A stretch of 37,993 nucleotides of DNA, taken from the NCBI GenBank assembly GCA_031266915.1, contig JAISAB010000001.1, positions 1 to 37,993 of the forward strand, written 5' to 3'. Positions 1 through 7,929 of the stretch are shown here, in pieces. This stretch comes from Rickettsiales bacterium (lineage in GTDB: Bacteria > Pseudomonadota > Alphaproteobacteria > Rs-D84). Position numbers and translations under genes: made by a program. The notes under the pieces are model-generated. The model worked only from the letters and a program-made list of their open reading frames with translations. It did not search any database and had not been told where the DNA came from. How positions within the stretch are numbered: position 1 is the stretch's first letter; each line of letters opens with the position of its first letter.

Positions 1-65
1 TTCGTCGAATTTACCGGCCTTCCACGCCAGACAAATCCTTCTCGCAATGACACAGTGGTGATAAT

Positions 66-106
66 GTTATTTATTCTCTATTCTTTATTATTTATTCTTT
101 AATATT
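66..106. repeat. TATTCTY heptamer repeat tract
   Basis: Degenerate tandem copies of TATTCTT/TATTCTC lie in the left-edge intergenic spacer. The same family recurs near 14385-14408, at 22814-22848 (inverted) and inside the surA-like signal peptide at 22906-22931. Bases 43-55 also carry the inverted form of the GTGTCATTGCGAG repeat seen near 14293. Confidence 0.75.
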
Positions 107-136
107 TGTTATCTGTGCTCTGTTAATTGGTAACTG

Positions 137-168
137 TTAAAAAAACCGGCTTTCGCCGGTTTTTTTTA
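137..168 (-). terminator. Intrinsic terminator of the rsmE-rluB-TPR operon
   Basis: Stem ACCGGC (145-150) / GCCGGT (155-160) with loop TTTC is flanked by an A-run on the left and a T-run on the right. It overlaps the TPR-gene stop codon (166-168) and could work in both directions. Confidence 0.85.
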
Positions 169-1170
169 TTGGATTTCCCTGATTAATCCAGACAGCCTTT
201 CGACCGTTTCCACATCGTCCAGTGCGGCCGCAATCGTATAGGCAGATTCCAAATCCGTCCGGGCGGATTCGATATTGCCCATATTCAAGTTCAACGCAGC
301 GGACTTTTCAAAATATTCCAACGCACGACGCGACAGGCTTTCACGCGCATCCGATGTCGCCGCGCCTTGAATCTGTTCCGATATAACGCGAATCGCGGAC
401 ATATAATCGTTCACCGCGTCTTGGAATCGGCTCAGGGCTATATAGGCCTCGGCGCGTTCCGCATACACTATTGGGTTCACGACGCCTTCGGGCCGTGCCA
501 GCGAGTTCGTATAATCGGCGACCGCGCCGTCCCAATTCTTCAGCCACAGATTCAGCTGGCCGCGTCTGGCATAAATATCACGCAACTGCAGAACATCGTT
601 CGGACGAACTGCGCGCGCAGCCAGCGCACTGTTTATATCCGCCAGGGCGGCCGAATAGTCTTCCAGTCTGGTGTACAGCAGCGCGCGGTCATAAAACGCG
701 ACCGAATTCAAGTTATCCATTTCGATGGCCGTGTTGAAATCTTCCAGCGCAGACGGATAATTGCCGGATTGCATAAAAGCCTCGCCGCGCAGAATATACG
801 CGTCCGTCGACATCGCATCAGTATCAATGGCGACCGTAAAGTCTGCAATCGCGTCGTCGATGCTGCCCGACAATAATTTTGCCTTGCCCGAATCCAGGTA
901 ATCGTTCGCCTGCATCAGGACTTCTTCTGTTATCTCGACATTGTTCGCAACCGGGTGCAGAATGCCGTGGCTGCGACCCAGAATATAGAACGTCGCGGAA
1001 ATAAAGAACAGAATGATAATCCAATAAACGTAGATGGACAACGACCAGGCGTTGAATTTTGGCGCGGTCGCCGAAGCCTTTGAAGCGGCCGGTTTTTTAC
1101 CAGCGGCTATCCTGGCCGGTATGATTCTGCGTGGGTCCAACTTGTTCAAAGTTGTTTTTTTCTTTTTCAT
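166..1170 (-). CDS. Membrane-anchored TPR-repeat protein
   Basis: The 334-aa protein has a basic N-terminus, one hydrophobic segment around residues 42-65 (a signal anchor) and then a long helical region of TPR-like repeats. Those near residues 85-190 are the clearest, with phrases such as AYILRGEAFMQSGNYPSALE. This suggests a periplasm-facing scaffold or protein-interaction role; no enzyme motif is visible. The start follows a good ribosome-binding site (AAGGGAG, 9 nt spacing). It is the third gene of a minus-strand operon after rluB (36-bp gap) and ends in an intrinsic terminator. The specific function is unknown. The TPR assignment rests on repeat spacing and the alternating A/G/Y/F pattern. 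Confidence 0.8.
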   Translation of the reverse strand: MKKKKTTLNKLDPRRIIPARIAAGKKPAASKASATAPKFNAWSLSIYVYWIIILFFISATFYILGRSHGILHPVANNVEITEEVLMQANDYLDSGKAKLLSGSIDDAIADFTVAIDTDAMSTDAYILRGEAFMQSGNYPSALEDFNTAIEMDNLNSVAFYDRALLYTRLEDYSAALADINSALAARAVRPNDVLQLRDIYARRGQLNLWLKNWDGAVADYTNSLARPEGVVNPIVYAERAEAYIALSRFQDAVNDYMSAIRVISEQIQGAATSDARESLSRRALEYFEKSAALNLNMGNIESARTDLESAYTIAAALDDVETVERLSGLIREIQ

Positions 1171-1206
1171 TTAAACTCTCCCTTCCTACAGGTATATGTT
1201 TTAAGT

Positions 1207-1923
1207 TTAGAAAGATTTCAACCCCAGGTCAATGCTTTTCTGCTTGATTTGTCGAATTTGTCCCGCCGGCAGATTTCCCAATTCTATCGGGCCGTATGAA
1301 ACGCGGTGTAATTTCTTGACCGGCAGGCCCGCAGCCGCCAGAACAATGCGGACTTCGTTCTTTTTGCCCTCGGTGACGGTAACCTCCAAATCTACACTGT
1401 TCCTTGTTCCTGGGCCTTGTTCCTTTATCAGCATCGGTCGATACTTGACGCCATCGATGGTCATGCCACGGCGCGCTTCGTCCAGTCTTGAAAAATCATT
1501 TCCCGAAACCGTCGCGATATAGACGCGCGGGATATTCGACGAAGGCAAAGTCAACCTCCGCGCCAAATCACCGTCGTTGGTCAGCAATAATAATCCCGTC
1601 GTCTTGTAGTCCAGCCGGCCGACGTATTTCAGATTTTTATATCGCGCGGGTAGGACGTCATAAATCGTCCGGCGGCCCATCGGGTCGTGCGCCGTCGTCA
1701 TCGTATCGATTGGCTTGTGAAAGGCATAGAGCAACGTCGTGAGCCGGTTTCCGATTGTCGCGCCGTTGACTTTTATTTCCTCGATGCCGTCGACGAAAAA
1801 GACAGGCGTCGTGATTTTGACGCCGTTAACGGTAACCGCGCCTGATTCGATCAGGCGTTCAGCCGTTCGCCGGGACGCGATGCCCATGTCCGATAAAAAT
1901 TTCGCAATGCGAATCCCATTCAT
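1207..1923 (-). CDS. rluB: 23S rRNA pseudouridine synthase, RluB/RsuA family
   Basis: The 238-aa protein has an N-terminal S4 RNA-binding domain (about 1-60) and a RsuA-type catalytic domain with the signature GRLDYKTTGLLLLTNDG (102-118). Asp105 is the expected nucleophile. The C-terminal part EGKKNEVRIVL matches the family's conserved closing strand. Family members isomerise a specific uridine in rRNA; RluB (23S) is preferred over RsuA or RluE on general similarity, so the exact site is inferred. Residues 168-175 (KEQGPGTR) are encoded by a GGAACAA-type heptamer tract (about 1396-1424), an in-frame linker expansion. The start codon lies 2 nt after the rsmE stop, so the two genes are probably translationally coupled. 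Confidence 0.88.
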   Translation of the reverse strand: MNGIRIAKFLSDMGIASRRTAERLIESGAVTVNGVKITTPVFFVDGIEEIKVNGATIGNRLTTLLYAFHKPIDTMTTAHDPMGRRTIYDVLPARYKNLKYVGRLDYKTTGLLLLTNDGDLARRLTLPSSNIPRVYIATVSGNDFSRLDEARRGMTIDGVKYRPMLIKEQGPGTRNSVDLEVTVTEGKKNEVRIVLAAAGLPVKKLHRVSYGPIELGNLPAGQIRQIKQKSIDLGLKSF

Positions 1924-1925
1924 TC

Positions 1926-2624
1926 TTAATTCTTAATTATCAGTTGCGCCATCGCGGCGACGGCGGCAGTCTCGGCACGCAGGATTGTTTTGCCCAAGGA
2001 TATTCCGATGGCGCCCACCGCGTCCAGCGCGGCGAATTCGGCGTCCGAAAATCCGCCTTCGGGACCGATAAAAACAGCGCAGCTGTTTTTATCGTGATTT
2101 GTGACTCGTGATTCGTAATTCGAATTGTGCGCCGCGCGTTCATCTGCAAATACTAATTCCTGATTCCTTAGAACTGATTCCTGCAAAAACTCTTTGAATG
2201 TCTTCGGCGGCAGCAGTTCGGGCACGCTGTTGCGGTTTGATTGCTCGGCCGCTTCGACGATAATCTTTTCCATTCGCGACCAATTTACGTGATGCGCGAC
2301 GGTTCGGTCGGTCAGCACGGGCTGCAGCCGCGTCACGCCCATCTGGGTCGCCATGTTCAGCATATCGTCCGTCTTTTTAATCGGCGCGAAGCAGAATGTG
2401 ATGTCGTTGCCCGGGTCAGGATGATTCGTGACACGTGATACGTAACACGTGACACGATTTTTCTCTGTCGTCAATTTCGCCACGTATTCCACACCGTTGT
2501 TAAAGACCAGACATTTGTCGGTCCGCATGACCTTGGTCAGATAGTGCGCCTGGGCGTCATCCAGCGCAAAAGTCTTTCCGACTTCAAGTTTTTTATCAAT
2601 ATACACGCGTGGAATATTTTTCAT
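1926..2624 (-). CDS. rsmE: 16S rRNA m3U1498 methyltransferase RsmE
   Basis: The 232-aa SPOUT methyltransferase has the family hallmarks IGPEGGFS (187-194) and LGKTILRAETA (210-220), which form the SAM-binding trefoil knot, after an N-terminal PUA-like domain. It methylates N3 of U1498 in 16S rRNA. The start at 2624 gives a protein beginning MKNIPRVYI, as expected; a longer frame to 2837 would translate a GC-rich hairpin repeat and is rejected. Two in-frame insertions of the TCGTGAY heptamer repeat are visible at residues 57-68 and about 167-177, both containing SRVTNH. The last residues (IIKN) and the stop codon come from an ATTCTTA repeat. First gene of the rsmE-rluB-TPR operon. Confidence 0.9.
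   Translation of the reverse strand: MKNIPRVYIDKKLEVGKTFALDDAQAHYLTKVMRTDKCLVFNNGVEYVAKLTTEKNRVTCYVSRVTNHPDPGNDITFCFAPIKKTDDMLNMATQMGVTRLQPVLTDRTVAHHVNWSRMEKIIVEAAEQSNRNSVPELLPPKTFKEFLQESVLRNQELVFADERAAHNSNYESRVTNHDKNSCAVFIGPEGGFSDAEFAALDAVGAIGISLGKTILRAETAAVAAMAQLIIKN
2091..2126 (-). repeat. TCGTGAY heptamer repeat inside rsmE (second insertion)
   Basis: Tandem degenerate TCGTGAC/TCGTGAT/TCGTAAT units are read in frame as residues about 167-178. They interrupt the linker just before the IGPEGGFS motif. Confidence 0.8.
2415..2456 (-). repeat. TCGTGAY-type heptamer repeat inside rsmE (first insertion)
   Basis: Units such as CGTGACA, CGTGATA and CGTAACA are read in frame as residues 57-70. 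The insertion lies in the loop between the N-terminal PUA-like strands and the SPOUT domain. Confidence 0.75.
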
Positions 2625-2686
2625 TTTTACCCATTTAATATTAATAATTTCACAGACAGACATTGCCTTATAAGGCTCGTTTTTGT

Positions 2687-2781
2687 CTCCCCCCTCTTGG
2701 GGGGGAGTACCCGCGGAGCGGGGGAGGGGGAGCTCCCCACAGTCTCGCTTTGCGAGACAGCCCCCCTCAAGAAGGGGGGCA
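2687..2781. repeat. GC-rich palindromic intergenic element
   Basis: Nested inverted repeats: a C-run/G-run pair at 2689-2705, TCTCGC-TTT-GCGAGA at about 2743-2757, and GCCCCCCT/AAGGGGGGC at 2760-2780. The element separates rsmE from the VirD4 promoter. Related hairpins recur at 15038-15059, 15307-15326 and 34827-34842. Confidence 0.7.
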
Positions 2782-2833
2782 AATAGAACGCGGCTTAATC
2801 TGTCTGCGAATTGCTTGACTTGCCCAATTCTCG

Positions 2834-2926
2834 TCATTGCGGGAATCCCCTGTATCTATTATTTTTCATTTTAATTGAAAATATGGTATAATCAAGAAAA
2901 ACAAATACAGGGGATTCCCGCAATGG
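2834..2926. repeat. 21-bp inverted repeat flanking the VirD4 promoter
   Basis: CATTGCGGGAATCCCCTGTA at about 2835 is matched exactly in inverse by the sequence ending at the virD4 start codon (2905-2925). The pair brackets an AT-rich segment holding the -10 box. The right arm supplies both the AGGGG ribosome-binding site and the ATG. Confidence 0.8.
2887..2892 (+). promoter_or_regulatory. -10 box (TATAAT) of the VirD4-like gene
   Basis: A perfect TATAAT lies 30 nt upstream of the ATG at 2923. No good -35 is visible at 17 nt spacing. The upstream in-frame ATG at 2875 precedes this box, which supports 2923 as the start. Confidence 0.5.
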
Positions 2927-5133
2927 CGGACAAATTCAAAATCTTATCGGCGGGCGGTGATTCCAAGGGCTTGAACATTTTCAAGTCATCATCTTATAAA
3001 GAGCATTTGCAAAAGCCCATGGCGGCGCTGTTCTGGAAAATCAGATGGGCGGCAGGCATTTGGCTGGCCGGCGCGCTGGCGTTCGGAATATCCTTTATTA
3101 TCGAGCATATATGGCGCTATGGCTGGTCGCCCGCGACGGCGCACTGGACGTCGATTTATTTGAAGAACATGTTTTTTTCGGGCGGCTTGTCCGTATTGGC
3201 GGAAATCCCGGACTGGTTTATGCGCACAATCATGCGCACCGACATCATGTGCCTGACGCCGCTGATCCCGGTTCTGACATATCATCTGCTGGCGGATGCG
3301 ACGCTGGTCGGCGAATTCAATCCGCACGGCAAGGACAAGTTCGACGAGAAATCGTCCAACAAGGCGACCAAGGAAGACATCGAAAAGATGGGCCTGTTCA
3401 AGGGCTTTATGATGGTGCTGGGGTATTTCAAGAAAAAGCCTTTGATGATGAACGAATGCTTGTCGACATTGTGCGTGGCGCCCCCGGGAACAGGTAAATC
3501 CCAAGGCGTCGTGTTTCCGACAATCTTCGAATGCAACAACGTATCCATGATTATCAACGACCCCAAGCCGGAATTGAAACAAAAATCGTCCGCGTACCGC
3601 GCGACGGTCGGCCCGGTGTTTATTATGAACTGGGCGGGCCAGGACGACCCGGCCAGCGGCATTTATTACCCGTCTTGGAATCCTTTGTCGCCGGAACATG
3701 TTCCCTTTAATACCGAGGACCGAGACCTGTATGTCGACGTCATCTGCGACGTGCTGATTGCCGAAAAGGCGTCCAGTTCCGCCGATCCGCACTGGACGAT
3801 TTCCGGCCGTTCGGCACTGAGCGGCCTGATTCAGTTTATGGTATCTAAAATCGAACGCGCCAAGGCCGACGATTATTTCTATGGCCGCGTTTCCGCCGGC
3901 ACGTTTGACAAGGAAGACGCCATCGTTCTGGGCGATTATTACACATCCATGATTAACGACCCGAACGCCTATTCGGCGACATCCACGCTGATGTCGGGAC
4001 AATTGAACGCGATGAATTACGTCCACATCGGCACATGGGCCGGCATTCCTGACGCGTGGCGAGGAAAAGAGGCGTCGCTGTCCATGTTGCTGGACTGGCT
4101 GAACTTCAATCAGATTCGCATTGCCGAAGAACTGGAAAACCGCCGTCGCCAGGGCGACCAGATGGTCATGATGGCCGACCCGATGAAGGATTTGTTCCTG
4201 GACGCCGTACGCGAGGCGCGACAGTACTCCTACGCCCACCGCAGCATATTGGAACTGACGCAATTGGCCAATACGCCCGACAAAGAGCGCGGCAGTATCC
4301 TGTCCACCGTTATGGCGGGTCTGGGCATTTTCCGAAACGCCGCGGTGCGCAACCGCACCAGCCATTCGGATTTCCACTTCAGCGATTTGCGCGGCCTGAA
4401 AGACCCGCGCGACGGCAAAATCAAACCGGTGTCGGTTTACTTGTCAATCAATATGGTCAATGCCGAGGCGCTGAATCCAATCACCGGCATTTTTATCGAA
4501 CTGATGTCCAAGTTCCTGCTGGCGAACGCGCCGGGCGCCATTCACGCCGGGGAAAAGCTGGGAACATTCCCGGTATTGTTTGTTCTGGACGAAATGCCGA
4601 AGATGCAAAAGCTGCAGGCTGTTATTCAAGGACCGGACCTAGGGCGCGGACAACAGATTTCATATCTGATAATCGGCCAGGATATTGCGCAGATTCGCGA
4701 AAAGTACGGCGCGGACGCCGCACAAACGATTATTTCCACCACCGCGGCCAAAATCGTATTGCGACAAAACGACCCCGAAACGGCCAAGCGCTTTTCCGAC
4801 ATGATGGGCCATAAAATGAAAATCAAGGAAACCAAGGACGACAAAGGAAAAGTTACCGAAACACCAGGCGAAGAATTGCTGTACAGCCCGATGGATATTA
4901 TGAAACTATCCGATAAAAAACAGTTGGTTATTTTCCAGGGCTATTACAACCGCCCAATCGAGGCTGATAAACAAATGGCCTATAAAGACGACAGGTTGAA
5001 AGGCTATATGGACATGGGCGAGGCGTCGCCATTGCCCGAATTTCTGATACCGCACCATCATGCCGCGATGGGATACGGCGGCGTGCCCAAGGTCCAGAAC
5101 CCTATGACCAAGGAAATAAAAATAATTAGTTAA
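2923..5133 (+). CDS. VirD4/TraG-family type IV secretion coupling ATPase
   Basis: The 736-aa protein has two hydrophobic segments near the N-terminus (about 43-62 and 105-125), Walker A APPGTGKS (186-193) and Walker B LFVLDEMPKM (about 552-561). The motifs IINDPKPELKQ and YPSWNPLSP are typical of VirD4/TraG (T4SS-DNA_transf). Such proteins are hexameric inner-membrane ATPases that recruit DNA or effector substrates to a type IV secretion channel. The start at 2923 has AGGGG at 9 nt spacing. No other T4SS or relaxase gene is in the window, so the partner machinery must be elsewhere or absent. The 3' end runs into a TAGTNNN repeat that supplies three successive in-frame stop codons (TAA TAG TGA). 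IcmO/DotL-type assignment cannot be excluded. Confidence 0.88.
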   Translation: MADKFKILSAGGDSKGLNIFKSSSYKEHLQKPMAALFWKIRWAAGIWLAGALAFGISFIIEHIWRYGWSPATAHWTSIYLKNMFFSGGLSVLAEIPDWFMRTIMRTDIMCLTPLIPVLTYHLLADATLVGEFNPHGKDKFDEKSSNKATKEDIEKMGLFKGFMMVLGYFKKKPLMMNECLSTLCVAPPGTGKSQGVVFPTIFECNNVSMIINDPKPELKQKSSAYRATVGPVFIMNWAGQDDPASGIYYPSWNPLSPEHVPFNTEDRDLYVDVICDVLIAEKASSSADPHWTISGRSALSGLIQFMVSKIERAKADDYFYGRVSAGTFDKEDAIVLGDYYTSMINDPNAYSATSTLMSGQLNAMNYVHIGTWAGIPDAWRGKEASLSMLLDWLNFNQIRIAEELENRRRQGDQMVMMADPMKDLFLDAVREARQYSYAHRSILELTQLANTPDKERGSILSTVMAGLGIFRNAAVRNRTSHSDFHFSDLRGLKDPRDGKIKPVSVYLSINMVNAEALNPITGIFIELMSKFLLANAPGAIHAGEKLGTFPVLFVLDEMPKMQKLQAVIQGPDLGRGQQISYLIIGQDIAQIREKYGADAAQTIISTTAAKIVLRQNDPETAKRFSDMMGHKMKIKETKDDKGKVTETPGEELLYSPMDIMKLSDKKQLVIFQGYYNRPIEADKQMAYKDDRLKGYMDMGEASPLPEFLIPHHHAAMGYGGVPKVQNPMTKEIKIIS

Positions 5134-5212
5134 TAGTGATTAGTGTTTAGTTTATAGTGCATAGTTAACTATTTTACTAATCACTAAGCACTATTAACTA
5201 TAAACTACTTAT
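5125..5212. repeat. Palindromic TAGTNNN heptamer tract
   Basis: Tandem TAGTTAA, TAGTGAT, TAGTGTT, TAGTTTA, TAGTGCA units are followed by their inverse, giving an 80-bp imperfect hairpin. It starts in the virD4 stop codon and reaches to within 3 nt of the next start codon. Confidence 0.85.
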
Positions 5213-5213
5213 T

Positions 5214-6479
5214 ATGAAACATTTGTCTTCTATTCTTTGCACTTTGTTTCTTCTGTCCGCCTGCGCGGGCAGCATGGAGCGTCGTTTGGATGATGTGCGC
5301 ACCGCGTACCGCGATGGTGATTATGTGGCGGCTGCGCAACAGTTCGCCCCGCGTTCAGATGTTTCCAAGCTGGATAATCTTGAATTGCTGATTACCGCCG
5401 ACGCGCTGTTTCATGCGAACGATTTCGGCGCCAGCGACGCCGCGTACGAAGAATTCAATCATCGCAACCTGAACCTGACCGACGGCGACCTGGGGCGCGA
5501 GGCCGGCGTCCTGCTGGGCGGCAATATGGCGAACAGCTATCGCCCGTTCATGATGGACGCGCTGTTCGTATCGTACTATCAGATTTGGGACGCGCTGGTC
5601 ATGGACAGAACGGCCGACGCGCGCGTGATTATCAACCAGTCGTATGACCGTCAGCAGAACATGTCCCGAGAATACGAGCGCCTGGTCCAGGAAACGAGTG
5701 AGGCCGCCGCGGAAAATCCAGACGCGGCGAATCGGGTGGCGGTTGAAAATTCCCAGTGGCATGCATTCCGCGATATTATGAATCCGGCGCTGACGTATTT
5801 GTCAGGGATTTACTTTTTAAATTCCGGGCATTTCGGCGACGCGAAAACGTATCTGAAGCGTGCGAACGGCATGATGCCCGGCAATGAATTTATCAAGGCC
5901 GATTTGAATTCGGCCGCCGCCGGACAGGCTCCGTCCGGTGTCGCCTGGATTTTCATTGAATCAGGATTCGCGCCCAAATTGCGCGAAAAACGGATGGATA
6001 TGCCCATGCCTGTCGGGAATTCGTTCACGATGGTGTCGCTGGCAGTTTCGGAACCTGTGTTTGCCGAATCCGGCCCGCACGTGGACGGCGCGCAATTGCT
6101 GACAGACGTCGACGCGCTGTTCATGACCGAATACGGCGAATATCGGATTAACGAAACCATTCGCGCATTGACGTCCGCGGTTTCCAAGGTCGCGCTGCAA
6201 TCCGGCCTGTATAATTCCAGCAGCCCGTACGCAGGCCTGATGGGGCTGGCGGCGACCGCCTATTCCATGGCCAGCACATCGGCCGAAGTCCGAACCTGGG
6301 CGACACTGCCGAAATATATTTATCTGCTGCGCGTCAAAAAAGACAAAAGCGGCTTGATTGAATTGAAATCGGGTGGTAATGTTATTGCGACAGTAAATGC
6401 CTCGCAGTCCGGCAACGATTTAATTTATCTCAGACTTGGCGCGGGCGCCTATGACGCGAAAGTCATAAAAATAAAATAG
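5214..6479 (+). CDS. COG3014-like lipoprotein with TPR-like region
   Basis: The 421-aa protein has a lipoprotein signal peptide with lipobox LLSAC and Cys17 as the lipidation site. The following region (residues about 20-220) has TPR-like helical pairs such as VRTAYRDGDYVAAAQQF. The C-terminal half is beta-rich, with FIESGFAPKLREKR and EYGEYRINETIRALTSAV resembling COG3014 lipoproteins. It is followed 17 bp downstream by an LpoB-like lipoprotein. This pairing suggests a role in the outer-membrane/peptidoglycan interface, which is inferred. No ribosome-binding site is visible: the upstream 80 bp is heptamer repeat right up to the start codon. Confidence 0.75.
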   Translation: MKHLSSILCTLFLLSACAGSMERRLDDVRTAYRDGDYVAAAQQFAPRSDVSKLDNLELLITADALFHANDFGASDAAYEEFNHRNLNLTDGDLGREAGVLLGGNMANSYRPFMMDALFVSYYQIWDALVMDRTADARVIINQSYDRQQNMSREYERLVQETSEAAAENPDAANRVAVENSQWHAFRDIMNPALTYLSGIYFLNSGHFGDAKTYLKRANGMMPGNEFIKADLNSAAAGQAPSGVAWIFIESGFAPKLREKRMDMPMPVGNSFTMVSLAVSEPVFAESGPHVDGAQLLTDVDALFMTEYGEYRINETIRALTSAVSKVALQSGLYNSSSPYAGLMGLAATAYSMASTSAEVRTWATLPKYIYLLRVKKDKSGLIELKSGGNVIATVNASQSGNDLIYLRLGAGAYDAKVIKIK

Positions 6480-6496
6480 AACAAAAGGAGAACCGA

Positions 6497-7240
6497 ATGA
6501 AAAAATTACTAATGCTGGCGGCGGCGTTTGCGCTGGTCGCGGGATGCGGCGAAACGCGCGTCGTCGATTTGGATAATTCCAAGGACGTGGACGCCATGCA
6601 GCAGGTTATGGAACTGGAATACCGCGACTGGAACAAGACGGCCGAATCCATGACGTCGTCGATGCTGAAAAGCGGCGCCTTCGCCCAGGTCAAGAATCCG
6701 ATCATCGCCATCGCGAACGTCGAAAACGACACCATGCAGCGCTTTGACACCGATATATTGGTCAAGAAAATCCGCACGACCCTGGTCAATTCCGGCCAGG
6801 CGAAGATTTCCACGGGATTCCAAAACAAGACCACGACGGCCAAGGGATTTATTCCTGTATCGGCCGAGGTCAAGGCCCTGGCGCGGGACCGTCACGGCAC
6901 GTCCACGCTGAACGCCAAGGCCGAAGGCTATGCCGAGGTCGAATATGAAAAGCAAATTGCCGAGGACGAAACCACGCACCAAATGCGCGACACGCGCGGC
7001 AACGACGAATACGACCAATCCACGTTCGCACAAAAGGGCACGCTGGTCGCGCCGAACATGTCGCTGTCCGGAAAAATGCTGCAACGCAATCTGAAACTGC
7101 AGTCCGGCCTGTTCAGCAGCGTCGACACGCGCGTCGAATATTATCTGCAGCTGACGCTGACGGATTTAAAGACGGGCCTGTCGGTGTGGGAGGACGAACA
7201 GCCCATTGTCAAAGAAGGCGACCACGCGCCGACATGGTAA
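6497..7240 (+). CDS. LpoB-like lipoprotein (penicillin-binding-protein activator family)
   Basis: The 247-aa protein has a signal peptide with lipobox LVAGC (Cys17). The region NPIIAIANVENDTMQRFDTD (about 72-91), followed by KIRTTLVNSGQAKI, is the typical LpoB/COG3417 fold: a conserved strand ending N-T-D and a helix ending in SG. LpoB proteins are outer-membrane lipoproteins that stimulate peptidoglycan synthases. A strong ribosome-binding site AAAAGGAG lies 8 nt before the ATG. The gene shares an operon with the COG3014-like lipoprotein and ends at an intrinsic terminator. The central Gln/Thr/Asp-rich segment (about 150-180) is not in E. coli LpoB. Confidence 0.75.
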   Translation: MKKLLMLAAAFALVAGCGETRVVDLDNSKDVDAMQQVMELEYRDWNKTAESMTSSMLKSGAFAQVKNPIIAIANVENDTMQRFDTDILVKKIRTTLVNSGQAKISTGFQNKTTTAKGFIPVSAEVKALARDRHGTSTLNAKAEGYAEVEYEKQIAEDETTHQMRDTRGNDEYDQSTFAQKGTLVAPNMSLSGKMLQRNLKLQSGLFSSVDTRVEYYLQLTLTDLKTGLSVWEDEQPIVKEGDHAPTW

Positions 7241-7265
7241 AAAACGGCCCGTCGGGCCGTTTTTT
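7239..7265 (+). terminator. Intrinsic terminator after the lipoprotein operon
   Basis: ACGGCCC (7244-7250) / GGGCCGT (7254-7260) with a GTC loop, a preceding A-run and a T-run after. Confidence 0.9.
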
Positions 7266-7282
7266 AAGTTATAAGTTATCCT

Positions 7283-7927
7283 TTAAAATTTTACAAAAAA
7301 TCCAAATGTTGCGAAAGTACTCAGATTATACTTGCCGGCCGTATCTGGTGTGGTCCCGCGTATTTGCGGAATCATGTCTACGAATTTAAAGTTGAAATTA
7401 ATACCAAACGGCGCCAGCAATGTGCCGCGAAATGGCGTAAACGAGTTACCGACCATAAATGTGAATCCGCCGCGTGTGGAATCCATTTCAAATTCATCCG
7501 GCGAAAACAAACCGCCGTATGAAAACGCATATCCGGCCGATATATAGAACTTTGTCACATCGGCAAAATTCGCATACAAAACACCGCCAAGATATGTTGT
7601 GCCGAACATAAAATCTTCGCCGCCAACAGCGCCCCAGCCAACATCCTGACCAATCCATGGACCAAAACTTATCCCGCGGTCGCCACTATACAAGAACGGA
7701 AACGCCGTGAAATAATCCGCGCTGATGGCATTAACCGAATAACGAATGCAATTGCCGGGCTTGTCGCATCCGATTTTCCCAGCCTTGTGATATTTGCCGG
7801 AATCCGAACCGTAATTGACAACCATGCCCAGCGAATGCAGCTGATACCACGACCTGTCGGTTGCCGCATATGAATCAAATCCCACGACCAGCGCGGCAAA
7901 AGTAATTGCCAGGTAACGATATTTCAT
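7283..7927 (-). CDS. Small outer-membrane beta-barrel protein, unknown function
   Basis: The 214-aa protein has a signal peptide (about 1-21, cleavage after DSYA) and a body of alternating amphipathic strands rich in Gly, Tyr and Phe (for example FYISAGYAFSYGGLF). It ends in FGFFVKF with the C-terminal Phe favoured by BAM substrates. The size fits an 8-stranded barrel. Two Cys (GCDKPGNC) could form a disulfide in an external loop. The ATG follows the der stop by 2 nt, with GGAGA at the end of der as ribosome-binding site, so it is co-transcribed with der. No specific family recognised. Confidence 0.7.
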   Translation of the reverse strand: MKYRYLAITFAALVVGFDSYAATDRSWYQLHSLGMVVNYGSDSGKYHKAGKIGCDKPGNCIRYSVNAISADYFTAFPFLYSGDRGISFGPWIGQDVGWGAVGGEDFMFGTTYLGGVLYANFADVTKFYISAGYAFSYGGLFSPDEFEMDSTRGGFTFMVGNSFTPFRGTLLAPFGINFNFKFVDMIPQIRGTTPDTAGKYNLSTFATFGFFVKF

Positions 7928-7929
7928 AA

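Noticed and set aside
2625-2837. N-terminal extension of rsmE
   Set aside because: The extra 71 codons translate a GC-rich palindromic repeat. The family N-terminus begins at 2624.
2989-4377. Long antisense frames inside virD4, infB, nusA, pnp and lptD
   Set aside because: Their codon patterns are mirror shadows of GC-rich genes on the other strand; no family motifs or ribosome-binding sites.
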